Source of the DNA: Rattus norvegicus
Lineage: Eukaryota; Chordata; Mammalia; Rodentia; Muridae
NCBI RefSeq assembly: GCF_036323735.1
Contig: NC_086022.1
Coordinates: 72,732,702-72,796,701 of the forward strand
Length of the DNA: 64,000 nucleotides
Direction: 5' to 3'
Part shown: positions 1 through 12,568 of the stretch, piece after piece
How the letters are laid out: each line of letters starts with the position of its first letter
Position numbering within the stretch: position 1 is the stretch's first letter
Translations under genes and position numbers: made by a program
The notes under the pieces: model-generated
Told to the model about the DNA's origin: nothing
Seen by the model: only the letters and a program-made list of their open reading frames with translations
Databases searched by the model: none

Positions 1-476
1 GTGTGGTTGATGCTGCCAAGTTTGGATGCCAGCTCAAAATTTATCTGGCTATCATCCATGGTTAGTAGCTAAAGCAGCATCTGTATTTTTTGACAGGTGA
101 TTCTTTGAAAATACCTGTTTGGGCAGTATCAGTTCAGGCTCTCTCTTATTTCAAATAAATTTGGATTATTACAAGATGGGACCTTGAGCAGGTGGAGTCT
201 TCCTCAGGTACCTTTCCTACTTTTCCAGTGCAGAGCATGAGGTTTACCATGAGACAAATAGGTGTTTCATCTGCTCCTGACCCAATTCCTGTCATGGAGC
301 ACATGACCATGACCCCCACATGAAGATCATGACTACCAGTCGGCACAGAGTTCTCCATGCCAATGACATATCTAGATGGGCTGGTCCTGGGGTTTAGCCA
401 ATAAGTTTCTGTTCCCAGATATTCCTTTCTGTCGTTATTGGAATGTACTCCTTTAACACTAGCATCTACATTTGCA

Positions 477-582
477 TGCAGTTCTTTTTTTTTTCTTTTT
501 TTCTTTTTTTCAGAGCTGGGGACCGAACCCAGGGCCTTGCGCTTGCTAGGCAAGAGCTCTACCACTGAGCTAAATCCCCAAA
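477..582 (-). mobile_element. ID SINE (tRNA-Ala/BC1-related), antisense
   Basis: The antisense body 511-582 (GAGCTGGGGACCGAACCCAG through GCTAAATCCCCA) ends left in a pyrimidine-rich tail. Target-site duplication AGCATCTACATTTGCA at 461-476 and 583-598. Confidence 0.96.
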
Positions 583-1090
583 AGCATCTACATTTGCACC
601 TGCCTTGTTTGCATCTGGCAGTTCTCTAATGCTATGTTCTATCCCTCTTGTATAACTCTTTGTTGCTGTCTCCTTGTAGACCTAGATAACAGGAGTGACA
701 GAGGCTGGGACACAGCCTAGGTAGGAACTTTTCCTAGGATTTCCTCCACCCAAAAATTATCTTTTAATTCATTCTCAGAAAATTCTCAGGATACAAACTA
801 AATGTGCCCAGATTATTGGTCAGAGTATAAAACAAAGAGCCTCTGTCCCAGTTCCCAAGTAACTCTGGTTTCCTCTGAAATTTCAAGAGCCAGGCCTCCA
901 TTATTTATATTTCTCTTGGCATTATGGTCTTCTAAACACCCAACCAGATGGCCCATTAGTCTCTACTTATAGCATTTTATACCTTCTGTTGTTGTTATTT
1001 TGGAGACTGCATTTTAATCACATTATTTCTCCTTTTCCTTTCACCCTACCAAATCCTCCCACATAACCCTTCCCACTCCTCTTCATTCTT

Positions 1091-1186
1091 TTTTTTTTTT
1101 TTGGTTCTTTTTTTTGGAGCTGGGGACCGAACCCAGGGCCTTGCGCTTCCTAGGCAAGCGCTCTGCCACTGAGCCAAATCCCCAAC
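1091..1186 (-). mobile_element. ID SINE, antisense
   Basis: Antisense ID body with T-rich tail; duplication CCCACTCCTCTTCATTCTT at 1072-1090 and 1187-1205. Confidence 0.96.
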
Positions 1187-1287
1187 CCCACTCCTCTTCA
1201 TTCTTAATGGAAACCAGTTCTAAAGATTTAAGAACCACCTGGTCAGGTTTATCACAGTAATAGTCCCCTTTCTCAATACTAATTTTC

Positions 1288-1620
1288 TGTATTACTTACT
1301 TTTTTCATTGCTGTGACCAAATACCTGGCAAGAAGTAACTTCAGGGAGAAAGAGCTTTAGTTGATAGTTTAAGAAGGAATAAAATCCATCATAGCAATGA
1401 AAACACAGCAGTAGGAGCATAAGACAACTGGTCCCTGTATATATACAATGAGGATACAGAATAGACAGAAACTGATGGGGCCAGTGACCAACTTACTTTA
1501 GCAAGGCTTTATTTTCTAAAGGTTTTACAACATCTCAAAACTTCTGGAAGCTAAGTTTTCAAACATGTAAGACAATTTGAGGAAATTTTACACTCAAATG
1601 GCATCAATGAGTATAAATAA
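1288..1620 (-). mobile_element. Possible diverged antisense LTR-type repeat
   Basis: CATTGCTGTGACCAAATACC, AAATCCATCATAGCAATG and the later TTCAAACATGTAAGACAATT resemble a common rodent LTR repeat read backwards. Strongly diverged; no duplication identified. Confidence 0.35.
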
Positions 1621-4600
1621 TTTGCCATACAATAAATTTACTGTAGGGAAACAGAGTCAGAATTATAAGATAGAAGAAAATGGAAGAGTTCACTGATGGA
1701 GTTTTGTGGTGGGTTACTAGGTAGGTAAGAAAATGAAAGTGTGACAGTTGGAACAGTGATCACCAGTTGCGTAACAGTAGATATGTAGGTAATGATGCAG
1801 AAGAATTTTTAGAAATGAGAAATAAGTAAATGATTCACTTGGGGCCTTAAGAAGAAAAATAGTATGCCAAACATGGGTAGTGTGAACCTGACTTCAAAAT
1901 TGCATTGAATCTCTTTACATATGTTGAAACATTTGAAGAGGACTACAAAATAAGCTTTTTTTACATTGTTTTGAATAATTCTTAGTGTAGCCATTTGCCC
2001 TGTAAACCATAAAACTAATTTGTCTGTTTATTTGGAGTCTTAAATATTTCCAGGCAATGTCATCATTTTGGGACTTGAATCTTACTGTGAGGCACGTACT
2101 ATCTATCAACTATGACTTGTAGAGTTCTAGCAGCTCACTATACTCTTTGAATGTATCCTAACAAGAAGCATAGCACTTGTGTCTCTATGAAGAAAAGGAA
2201 GGCCTCCTGGATCTAAAAGAAGAACAGTTGTTTTCTCACCTGATTTAGATGCAGGAGCATCCAAGCTCCTTGGAACATAGCACTGAGGGGGTAATTTGTA
2301 CTTTATGAAAGCTTGATAAAAATGTCACAGAGTTGGTTTATGTCTTTTTTTTTTAAGAGAGAGAGGGAGAGCTAAGGATTCAATGCAGCTTGAGTTAAAG
2401 TGATGAAGGACAGCTGTCCATAGGGAGAGGAAGGGCAGAATGGTGACCCAGCCCCTGAGATTTGGGAGTGGTGACAGCAATTAATGCTCCATTGCAAAAA
2501 GTTCCTGAGGGACTCAGCTGGCTCCAGGTCACCAGAGCAGCCTCTATTGTCTCACTTTGATTAGTGTTATATGTTAGCTCACTTGGGATTACCTGTGGGC
2601 TCCCCCCATTAGCTTCTCTAAAGTAATCTCAGGGAATTTTAGAGTCATGGAGCTAGGACAACTGGGACATCTCCACAGTCCATCACTCTGAATAGAAGGA
2701 ACAGCCTATGCAATACAATTCTGGATTGAAGGAGATGCGTCCATATCACCAAGTATGGGAAATTTTAATAAAAGTGTCAGTAGAGGGTAGATGTAAACAG
2801 AAGCTCCAAGACAGGCAGAACAAATACTGATCTTATCTGTGTGGGATATATGAAGTGTGGATGCTGGGGTCATCTCAACCCAAGATTACAGGAGTTGGAA
2901 TGAAACCATTCAGCTTTCCAGAGGCCCAAGGATGAGGGACATGGTCACCACACGAGCTTGACATTAAAGACTTCAGTTCTGGAGAGAGAGGTTATGGAAA
3001 GAATAGTTTTAATTAAAACTGGAAACCTAATAAATGAATCCTGCATCAATTTTGTAAGAACATGGAACAAAGTCTAGGTTAATAAAATGTGTACTTAGGT
3101 ATGGACATTCATGAGTTGCAGTAGAATATTACATTTGTCAAAAAGATAATATTTCAATGTCTTTGAAGTGGCTTGTCTCAATTTCTTCTTCGGCTGTGTA
3201 CATATTATAACTTTTTACTTTTTTCTCAAAGGAAACACTTCAAATATAGGAAGATTAAATTGATTATCAAAGTCATAAAAACTGAGGAAATAAAGTGGGC
3301 TTATATTAGAACTTTCTTGATTGTCTTGTCAGGATTAGTCCTTGAATCATCAGTAAGAAAGTATTATAGAACAAAGAGCAGAATACTGTAAAGAATATCC
3401 TAGACATATGGAACAAGAGAAATAAAGAAGATTGGGATTTGCATAATATAATCAAAACAAAACAGATCACTAAATGAATCTCAAGACTGTGACTGTTTAA
3501 AGACTGTGTCAATAATTAGACTCCGAAAAAGTCAGTGACCAATCCAGGAGATGATCAGGAAAATGAGACCCCAATAAGAAAAGTCAACAGTGCTCTCAGG
3601 AATAAAATCATCTTTGGCATTTCACCCACCTCACTGTCCCTGGGGTTCTCTGTGTCCAAATGTAAGGGTGGTAAAAATACGCCTGCCCACAAAGACTGCA
3701 GCGTATGTACAGAATCCAGCTGTGCAGCCACACACATGAACATGAACATTTCTGTGGAGAAAGGAATAATTGCCATTGACAAGTCAACTGGATAAAGGTA
3801 AGTTTCTGCTTTTTTAATTAAGCATGAGAGAAAACTTTCTGTTGAACATAGGCTGTGTGCTTGTATTCAGGACTAATTTATTGCAGCTAAGACCATAATG
3901 TATTCCAAGAAGGAAGCCAAATATGATTTGGACTCAATGGAGCAAAAATATGATAATACCCAAGTTTTTTTTTCTGGGAGTAAAACTTCTTGAATTTTAT
4001 CCATGAGTGTTAGGGCAGCACCAATAGAAAACTATAGGGGATTATCTCTGTAATATAGGTGACGAAATAACCACTGAGGATCAATATTATTGATATTGGA
4101 CTTTTAAAAGTTGATACAAAGTTGATAACTATGCTTATTTATAGTGATGAATTTGGACAAAATTATTTTTCTGAAGGATGATATTTTGGGAAATCCTTTT
4201 ATACTGTGCATACCTAGTATGAGTTTTTTTAATGCAACTATTCTTGAGATGATAGAATGCAAGTTACTGACACAAACATCTAATTAAATTGAAATAATTT
4301 TCCATGGTCTTAAAGGTATAAAACATTTATGAGGACATGGTAATATAAGGGTGATAATTGCAAATAGAAATAGTTCTTCAGTGTCACATCCTGACTGCCT
4401 CTTCCTTGAAAGAATCAAATCAGGGTCGTGGAGCATTGGTTCACAGAACAATAAGGACAACTAAACTCAGTTAAGACCTTGTCAGAAAGTCCTGTGAGCA
4501 GCCATATGAAAAGTCCTATCCAGATTGCCATGAGATACGATGGCGGTGTAGCATCAAAAGAGTGAGTGGTTCTTCTATTTGGGTAAATTTCTATGGGTTA

Positions 4601-7492
4601 TTCTTCTCATGTCTATTCTGATAAACAGAGGTCCACACTTTCTCTAATGCATCATTTTTATTTCACTCAAAATATGAAGAAGGTGCATTAGATGAAAATG
4701 TAATGGAGTGTCTTATTTTTAGAAGTCCTATACTTATTTGGATGTAGTTTTTTTCCACTCAGGCATCCTGTAGAGATGGAGTAAGAAGGACATGAATGGG
4801 AGTCTCACCTGAGCAACCAACTGTTCAAATTTAAGTAAATGAAAATATACTAGCCAAATGATGCCCAACTCCAAAGTTTTAGATACTAAATGTTAATAGC
4901 AAACATCACCAAATCACTGTTTGAGAAGTTGCCATTAATCATTTATTTGATTAGGTATGTCTTAAATTCCAAAAGTATTGTTTTTAAAAGCAGATAGGGT
5001 AAAGGAAAATTGTTCAGTGGGCCTCACATCTGCCTGAACGTTATTCTGGTGCAGAGAGAAGGCATGAAGTTAGTTGACTTTTGGATAAAATGGCAGAAGA
5101 CACTCTTAAAAGGGAGGCAGGATAGCTAAAGCAAAATTTATCCAGAGAAAAATTAGCTCATCACTAGCCTACTTGTGTGAATCTCTCTTTTTGTCTTCTT
5201 AAGGTAACAGTTCTCAAAAATTGGAGTTCTAAGACAATAGTTTAAACTGAACAAAACCTCGTAGAATGTTGGGGATAGTCATCAAGGTAGAATAGGGGTA
5301 AAACAATATTTGATTTATTAAAGTGTAGTCTAACACTTGAAATAGCAAAATTTTAATCATCTATGTGCTCAAAATCTTCTACTCAGAATTACTTTATTTT
5401 TAAAACAACAGACTAAAATCCAGTGTTTAAGCTACATTGTAGCATGCAAAAAACTGAGAGAGGAATTTGAATGTTTATGAGCTTTGAGACATTTGAGACT
5501 TTGAGAGCCATTGAGACATTAGGGTCCTGTTGTTTTGTTTTGGGAAATAATTGCTTAATAAAGTTTGAAACATGTGGAACTTCTTTTTCCTAGGCTGAAG
5601 CATTGGTATAATTTTAGCTGAGAAAACTGATCTTTACTGCAAATAGCTCATCTTCTACTCTTTTGCAATTTCATTATCTGCTAACTAAAACTTTGCTTTC
5701 TTACTTGGACCCAATGTGTTGCATGCCATCAATACAATGTAATACATATGTTTGCAGTGTGCCATCTTCTATTGGGTCCTCCACAATAAGAAGATTCTGT
5801 CTATCATTATTTTATTTTTTAGACATTCATAACAAAAACAGTCCTAATATTAGCCATTTAACATATCAAAAATGAGTTCATCTAAAAAGTAGATGTAAGA
5901 ATTAATTATTAGTGTACTTTGTTGTAAAACATACAACTGATAATACTTGCTATAATCAGTAAAATAGAAGTAGTAGAACGGTGTTGGTTTGCACACTATA
6001 TGACAGCTCTTTACATTAAAGCTAGCTGAAGACAACAAACTATGGTAAACTACTCATGTAGATGTTGTAGAATTGTGCGAGAGGAGAAAGTGCACCTTTT
6101 CAGACCTTATAAACTGGGCATTTCTGGAGCCATTTGCTTAGTTTTGTTCTTTATGAGAGGAGAGAGTTGAGGTGCGCTAGCTCCCCTCCTTTAGGCTTCA
6201 GAAATGATCGAGGTCCTCTGTCTCTTCCCTTGGATATTTCCATCTGATCTTCCTTTGATTTTTCCTTATTTCATGCATTCTTCAAGCTGTGGCTTTGGTG
6301 ACCAAGCAGATGTGGAGGAGAAATAACAACACGTCTGTCCTAGAAGATGTTTAGAGAGAACATCTGCTTCTGTTCAATACTTACAATTGGCATTGTGTCT
6401 TACTCCTATTACTATAAAAAACTATTGTAGGACACAAAAAAATCTGAAGGGAATTTACACTCCAGTGGACATTTGGAAGATTCCCTACCTTATTCTATTT
6501 AACACTGATAATAGATCTTTAACAATCTGCCTTCCTTCTGTCACTTTCATCTAGATGGCTAAGCTTCCATATCCCTGTTGCTTTCTTTTCAACTGACACC
6601 CAAAGAAGAGGTCCGTAGGAACACTAAGGTAAAAAGAGAAAACACCAAGATCAGGGTACCATTATGGCACCTTTGTTCAGACCACCAACAACAGGAGACA
6701 CTACAGCTTGTCAATAAGACCAAAGGTTTCTCTTGAAGGTTGTCAAAGTATTTGTCTACTTTGTGGGAAATATATAGGAAGTAGACCACATTTAGTTTTT
6801 ATGTACCACAGTATGGCAATTAGGTTGCTACAAGTGTGCAGTATTGTCATAGCATTACAGCAATGTTACACAAAGGACTTTCCCATGCTTAATGCGCTTG
6901 GGAATTATAGAATGTGAGCCTTTTTATGTATTAGTGCTTACCATGACATGTGAATGAGATACCAGCTGGAGAAAATTTGGATTTAAAACTATATTTTCTG
7001 ATTCTAGATCTTGACACAAATGGCTAAATCTTCAGAACAATTGATTTATTTTGTAATTGAGTTTTGAATTTCATTAAGATTAAGTTAGGTAACAAATTTT
7101 AAGTAGTTTTAAAACTTTAGGTCTCTACATCATCTATCATTTTACATACCAGAGCCAATTACTACATTTTCTTTGCCCCAAAACAAAGTAAATGGGTAAA
7201 AGAAAATATAGTGCTTAAAACTATACTGTCTCACATTCAGGTTACAACTGTTCCTTTAAGACACTATCTTTCAGATTCTATCTTATAGAGAGATATAACT
7301 ATATCCTCTAGGTCACTGTCCTTATGATACTGGGCTGTTTGTCTGAAGCAGTTCATAAAAAGCCTACTACCATAGTCTCATGAATGAACTGAAAACTGAT
7401 AAAATTGCTGGCAGGTCGCATATGCTGTGGAATTTTACTTGAACCTCAATGCTTACTTGACTGCTTGTGTTTCTTGCCTACTTTCTGTGCAG
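1621..7492. other. Gene-poor flank upstream of receptor A
   Basis: AT-rich, mostly single-copy-looking DNA. Apart from the exon-like piece ending at 3797 I see only short chance frames and a short poly-purine run near 2353. The receptor A 3' splice site (AG at 7491-7492) closes the interval. Confidence 0.6.
3535..3797 (+). other. Possible 5' non-coding exon of receptor A ending in a consensus donor
   Basis: The sequence ends with AAAG followed by GTAAGT (donor after 3797), a perfect donor match, 3.7 kb upstream of the receptor A acceptor at 7492. The segment is unusually balanced in composition for this AT-rich flank and is open in one frame on each strand (86 and 75 codons), but neither product is recognisable. 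The exon's 5' boundary is unknown; it could equally be part of an unrecognised repeat. Confidence 0.2.
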
Positions 7493-7514
7493 ATTATTAA
7501 TCACCACATTTTTA

Positions 7515-8471
7515 ATGGAACAGGACAACCAGACATGGGTGCATGAATTCATCCTCCTTGGCCTGTCCAGTGACTGGAACACTCAAGTCTCCCTCTTCAT
7601 CCTGTTCCTGCTGATGTACCTGCTGACAGTATTGGGGAACTTCCTCATCATTCTTCTGATCAGACTGGACAGCAGACTCCACACTCCCATGTATTTCTTT
7701 CTCAACAATCTGTCCCTGGTAGATGTGTCTTATGCCACAAGCATAGTCCCCCAGTTGCTGGCTCATTTCCTTGCTACACGCAAAGCAATTCCATTTCTAA
7801 GTTGTGCAGCCCAGTTATTTTTTTCCTTGGGCTTGGGTGGGATTGAGTTCCTTCTCCTGGCAGTGATGGCATATGACCGCTATGTGGCAGTGTGTGATCC
7901 TCTAAGGTATTCAGTCATCATGCATACAGGGCTATGCACAAGGCTAGTCATCACATCTTGGGTCAGTGGTTCCCTCAACTCTCTTGTGCACACTGCTATC
8001 ACCTTCCAGCTGCCCATGTGCACAAATAAGTATATTGATCACATTTCCTGTGAAATTCTAGCTGTGGTCAGATTGGCCTGTGTGGACACTTCATCCAATG
8101 AAATTGTGATCATGGTTTCTAGCATTGTCTTGCTTATGACCCCTTTTTTCCTAGTTCTCTTGTCTTACATCCAGATCATCTCCACCATTCTGAAAATCCA
8201 GTCCACAGAGGGAAGGAGAAAGGCCTTCCACACGTGTGCCTCCCACCTCACTGTGGTAACACTATGCTATGGTACCACCATTTTTACCTACATCCAGCCC
8301 CACTCCAGCCCCTCGGTCCTTCAGGAGAAGTTGATTTCCCTTTTTTATGCCATATTGATGCCCATGCTGAACCCTATGATTTATAGTCTAAGGAATAAGG
8401 AGGTAAAAGGAGCCTGGCAGAAACTATTAGGGAATTTATCTGGGTTCACATCAAAACTGACAAGTGGATGA
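7515..8471 (+). CDS. Or2f1: Olfactory receptor A, class II, OR2F-like, intact
   Basis: Odorant-binding seven-transmembrane G-protein-coupled receptor, expected in the ciliary membrane of olfactory neurons and coupling to Golf/adenylate cyclase (family knowledge). The 318-residue single-exon frame has the family landmarks: N-glycosylation site NQT at 5-7, GN at 41-42 in TM1, LHTPMY at 55-60, the conserved EC1 cysteine C97, MAYDRY at 118-123 at the end of TM3, EC2 cysteines C169, C179 and C189, SY at 217-218, KAFHTCASH at 236-244 in TM6 and PMLNPMIY at 283-290 in TM7. The frame is open upstream, but the start at 7515 gives the normal OR N-terminus; a pyrimidine-rich 3' splice site ends with AG at 7491-7492, so the upstream codons are partly intronic. 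Overall wording matches human OR2F1/OR2F2 as I remember them; 2F1 and 2F2 cannot be separated here. No disabling change seen. It lies in tandem with receptors B and C on the same strand. Confidence 0.93.
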   Translation: MEQDNQTWVHEFILLGLSSDWNTQVSLFILFLLMYLLTVLGNFLIILLIRLDSRLHTPMYFFLNNLSLVDVSYATSIVPQLLAHFLATRKAIPFLSCAAQLFFSLGLGGIEFLLLAVMAYDRYVAVCDPLRYSVIMHTGLCTRLVITSWVSGSLNSLVHTAITFQLPMCTNKYIDHISCEILAVVRLACVDTSSNEIVIMVSSIVLLMTPFFLVLLSYIQIISTILKIQSTEGRRKAFHTCASHLTVVTLCYGTTIFTYIQPHSSPSVLQEKLISLFYAILMPMLNPMIYSLRNKEVKGAWQKLLGNLSGFTSKLTSG

Positions 8472-10042
8472 CTCCTGAACATTGATGAGAAGATAGTTTT
8501 TCTTCTTTGTTCTCCTCCCAGCTCAGTTGAAACCAGTACTTCCATGGCAACAGGGAAGGTGAGGAAAGAATATGTGTTCATGGTGTTATGCAGGAGTCTG
8601 AGTGGGGATGGTGGGTGTATGGCGTGGGTGTGTTTTTATGTCACAGCAATGTGTTCAGCAGAATTCAACGTCACTGTCATCATTACTCAACCACACTTTT
8701 AAAGCTCTGGTACGTTATCAACCCCAACATTACTTCATGACATTTCAAAAGCTATACTCATTAAATTGAATTTGTACTTTCAGTTTTGACATTTTCTTGA
8801 GCTAACAGCAAATGGTATGATACTCTTAAGAGTTCTGGAGTAGGGGTACATGATTAACACTCAGTTATCTTTTACAAGATCATCTCTTATATACTATATA
8901 AGCTTAGATGTCCACTCTGCTACATTTATTAGATATATTGATTGCCTATGATATTTCTAACCTTTGATGAATCCTAAGTGAGTGGCTAAGAATGTGTAAT
9001 TGACACAAAACAAACATTTTATTGTTTTTATGTATATTCTTATTATTAACATTTTACTTCTTATTAAATTTTATTAAAATTAACATTTTAAAATCTTATA
9101 CTAAAAACACTATTTATTTGTGCTTTGGAAAATATTGTGATACAGCATTGGTAATGAAATAGTACTGTGAGGAGTCAAATACATTTCATTCTTGAAGCTT
9201 TTCTCTCAGTGATACATGATGTATTTAACCTCTTCTAGCACATTTTTGATGCACAATATTCTGATATAATATGAGAATATTGCTGTCCAAACAGATTAAG
9301 CATTTCTGTGTATAGGACCTAGTATAATCTGCATTCTGAGCGAAATCAGTAAATAAACATCAACTAAAGTCTTTCCTGAGATCTAGTCACAAGCTATTTG
9401 TGCACAGTAGCATTAAAAGCAATAAAAAGCCGACATATTTTTATGGACCATATATGAACAATTAGATAGGAAAATTATTGTGCATGTGTGGAGTATCATC
9501 AAAAATATTAGAGCAATCTAATTTCAGAAAATAATTTTTGTTCTGAAAAACTGGAAAGCAGATAAACAAGGGAGGAACAACTGACTAGAAAAAGCATCAA
9601 AGCCAGACCTGACCTCATAAAGAATATTTTTTGGAAGTGAACATAGAGATAGTGACTTTAATATTGATTTTAAGAAAGCAGAAGAGTTGCCATGCAGTAC
9701 AGAAAGTGGCCAAGGCCCCACTTAATAACTTTCTGCAATCTCATCTTAAGAGCAGGTAATTAAGCTTATTCATTCTCTGTAACTTTAATGGGCTGGGGTA
9801 TTCTGGACATACATCTTGCCTTTGATGTAAACACTTGTATGTTAAAACAGAGTAATTAAATTACTGAACAGGGTATAGGGAAGGAGAAGGAGGAGAGAAA
9901 ATAGAAGTGGGTCTTGTCATTTCAAGAAATCACAGGACTGTCCTTCCTTCCCTGCCTTCGTGCCTTCATCTCCTCAGATGACTGAGATTCTTGCATTTGT
10001 TAACATGTCACAGAAGCTCTGGCTTTAAAGTTTGAGGGTTTG
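8472..10042. other. Region 3' of receptor A
   Basis: AT-rich, with AATAAA-like hexamers but no convincing polyadenylation site or gene. The stretch at 9050-9110 is very AT-rich with repeated AACATTTTA phrases. Confidence 0.55.
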
Positions 10043-10235
10043 AGGGCTGCAGGGATGGTTGAGCTCTTAAAAGCACTTACTTCACTTGTAGAAAACCTGA
10101 GTTCAGTTCCCCTAAACCTCACAGCAGTTTACAACTGTTTATATTTCCAGTTCTAGAGTATCTTGTGCACTCTTCCAACCTCCATGCCATATACACTCGT
10201 GCCAACAAAACAGTAATTCACAAATATGTCTGAAA
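10043..10235 (+). mobile_element. Old B2/B3-type SINE, sense
   Basis: GGGCTGCAGGGATGGTTGAG and CTGAGTTCAGTTCCCCTAAA mark the tRNA-like boxes; the body ends ATACACTCGTGCCAAC. Confidence 0.75.
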
Positions 10236-11114
10236 ATCAAAATATATAAAAAACTATAAATAATTCATGGCTATATATTCCTCATACTGTCATTTATAGT
10301 TTACATTAAAATTGATCTAATCCTAAAATTTTGTTACAGAAATACATGTAACCATTGTGAATGCTACTGTAATAAAGAGCAGTGAGGTATTCTTCATGCA
10401 TTGATACAGGTGCATGGTTGATAATTTACTATGGTTCACAAGACAGAGACATGGCAACCAAAGCTACAGCAGCTCACAGTAAAGAATCAAAACTCAGGGA
10501 CATAGATATTTCAGGGAAGCTTAAACATATGCTCACGAGAGTCACTGGCAAGATTGCAGATACTGAGAATAAGTAGACAACCTGTCGATAAGCAGAGACT
10601 TTCTCATGAATACTCAATGCTGCTTGTGTAGAAGAAATCTGAGAAAACTTAAATGTTAAGAACCACTGCACTGAAGAATGCAAGTATAGGAAACCATTCT
10701 GATCTCAGAATAAACCGTGAGCAGCAGGAATGGTGGAGAGCAAGGCAAAAGTGTGATAAGAGTATCTGAAGCTGAGAGACTCTCCACAACTCCCATTCTC
10801 ACTTCTACCTTGGCCATAGCATAGAGGAGTGGTGTGGGATCACAAGAAGTCTGTGACAGAAGTCACTTTAACAGTCTGTCTGACCTAAAAGAGGAGCACA
10901 CAGTAGATAACCCCTCCATACTCCTTGAAAGCTCCAGACATAGGAAGTTTTATGTAGACAACTGACCTCCAAAGCACTAGAGACAGCATTATAATTTTCA
11001 ACAGGAAATAAATGAATGGGAGATAGGGAACATAAAGTAGTCCTTGAACATAGAATTATTCTCTCAATGAGGACACATTTATATAACTCTTTAATTATTG
11101 AGGCACATATGTAC
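10236..11114. other. No recognisable feature
   Basis: AT-rich sequence between SINEs; short frames on both strands look like chance. Confidence 0.5.
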
Positions 11115-11230
11115 ATGATACAGCAAATGTATGGAGATCAGATGACAACTTGTTTTTCTCCTTCCACTATATAGGTCCCAGGGCTCAAATTTATGTCATA
11201 AGGCTTGATAGTAAGTACATTACCTTCCCA
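11115..11230 (-). mobile_element. B3-type SINE fragment, antisense
   Basis: TGGAGATCAGATGACAACTT and TATAGGTCCCAGGGCTCAAA fit the antisense 3' part of B3; it stops shortly before the solo LTR. Confidence 0.65.
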
Positions 11231-11284
11231 GTTATCTCAATGGTTCTAGAAGTAGACAACTTTTTCCAAAAAAAATTGATTTAT

Positions 11285-11627
11285 TGTAGTGGTTTGTATA
11301 GGTCTGACCCCCCCCCCCCCAATAGATTCGTGTGTTTCCATATTTGGCCATAAGAAGTAGCACTGTGAAGAGGTGTGGCCTTCTTAGAGGAAGTGCGTCA
11401 TTGTGGAGGTGGGCTTTGAGGTCTTATATGCTCAAGCTATGCCCAGCGGCATACACAGTCTCCTTTGCTGCCTATAGATGAGGATTTGAAGCATCATGTC
11501 TGCCTGCATGGTGCCGTTAATGATTAAACATCTAAACCTGTAAACCAGACCCAACTAAATATTATTTATAAGAATTTCTGTGGTCATGGTATCTTTTCAG
11601 AGAGACACACAATAAAACACTAAGACA
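11285..11627 (+). mobile_element. Solo LTR, rodent MaLR (MT-like) type
   Basis: Starts TGTAGTGGTTTG and ends CTAAGACA. Contains GAAGAGGTGTGGCCTTCTTA, GAGGTGGGCTTTGAGG and CTAAACCTGTAAACCAGA, typical of rodent MaLR LTRs. A perfect 5-bp duplication TTTAT flanks it (11280-11284, 11628-11632). A C-run lies at 11309-11320. No internal region, so a solo LTR; subfamily not assigned. Confidence 0.8.
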
Positions 11628-11749
11628 TTTATTAAAATGGAAAGAGAAAGAAATGAAAGAATCTTTTATGTTAGGGCATTTAAGTGGTGCATGTGCGTGC
11701 GTGCATGCATGTGTGTGTGTGCCTGCATGTGTTCCTGTTTGTGTTCCTG

Positions 11750-11750
<1 letters not shown>

Positions 11751-11804
<54 letters not shown>
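11751..11804. repeat. (TG)27 microsatellite
   Basis: Uninterrupted TG alternation preceded by a degenerate TG/TGC stretch from about 11685. Confidence 0.97.
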
Positions 11805-11807
<3 letters not shown>

Positions 11808-12324
11808 CATACTAGGAATATCTTGGAAGAGAAAATCTCATTTGAGAAAATGCCGCAATCATTTTGGTCTATAGACAACTCCTTGAACTGATTTTCTGAC
11901 TCTTGTGGATGATAGAGTAAAAGCTGTAAACTAAGATAAATCCTGTCCACAAGTTGCTTTTGGTTGTGGATGTACCACAGCAATAGGAAACAAACTCAAA
12001 CAGTATGTAAGAATTTTTCCTCATAGACCACTTCAGACCAGGTAAATTCTTTCATGACTTTTACTAAATATATAAGGAGGAAATGAAAGTAGGCATCATA
12101 AAAATATTTTCTGTGCACTTATTTAATATACAAAGATCAAATATAGCCTATATATTGTAAGGTATAATTTAAAGCAAAATTTAAAAAGTTTGAGATATAT
12201 TTTAAAAATCTTATAAACTACAGTGCATCCATATACAAAACTAAATACTGACAGATATTAAACAAAGAGAAGAATGTGTCTAATTGGGGAGCATTCTCAA
12301 CTAGATAAAGGGAGAAATGAAGAC

Positions 12325-12568
12325 AGGGAGAAGAGAAGAGAAGAGAAGAGGAGAGGAGAGGAGAGGAGAGGAGAGGAGGGAGAGGATTGGAAGAGTGGAG
12401 AAGAGAGGAGGGAAGAGGAGAAGAGGAGAGGAGAGGAGAGGAGGGGAGGGGAGAGGAGACGAGAGGAGAAAAGGAGAGAGGAGAAGGGAAGGGAGGAGAA
12501 AGGAGAGGAGAGGAGAGAGGGGAGGGGAGGGGAGGGAAGGGGAGGGGAGGGGAGAGGAGGGGGAGGAG
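12325..12568. repeat. Polypurine (GA-rich) tract
   Basis: 244 nt of almost pure G/A on the plus strand, with only four pyrimidine interruptions noticed (12387, 12388, 12396, 12460). Built from GAGAG, GAAGA and GGGGA units. Spurious long frames on both strands are low-complexity artefacts. Confidence 0.95.

Noticed and set aside
11562..11983. Thr/His-rich and Cys/Val-rich frames
   Set aside because: Products of the (TG)n microsatellite, not genes.
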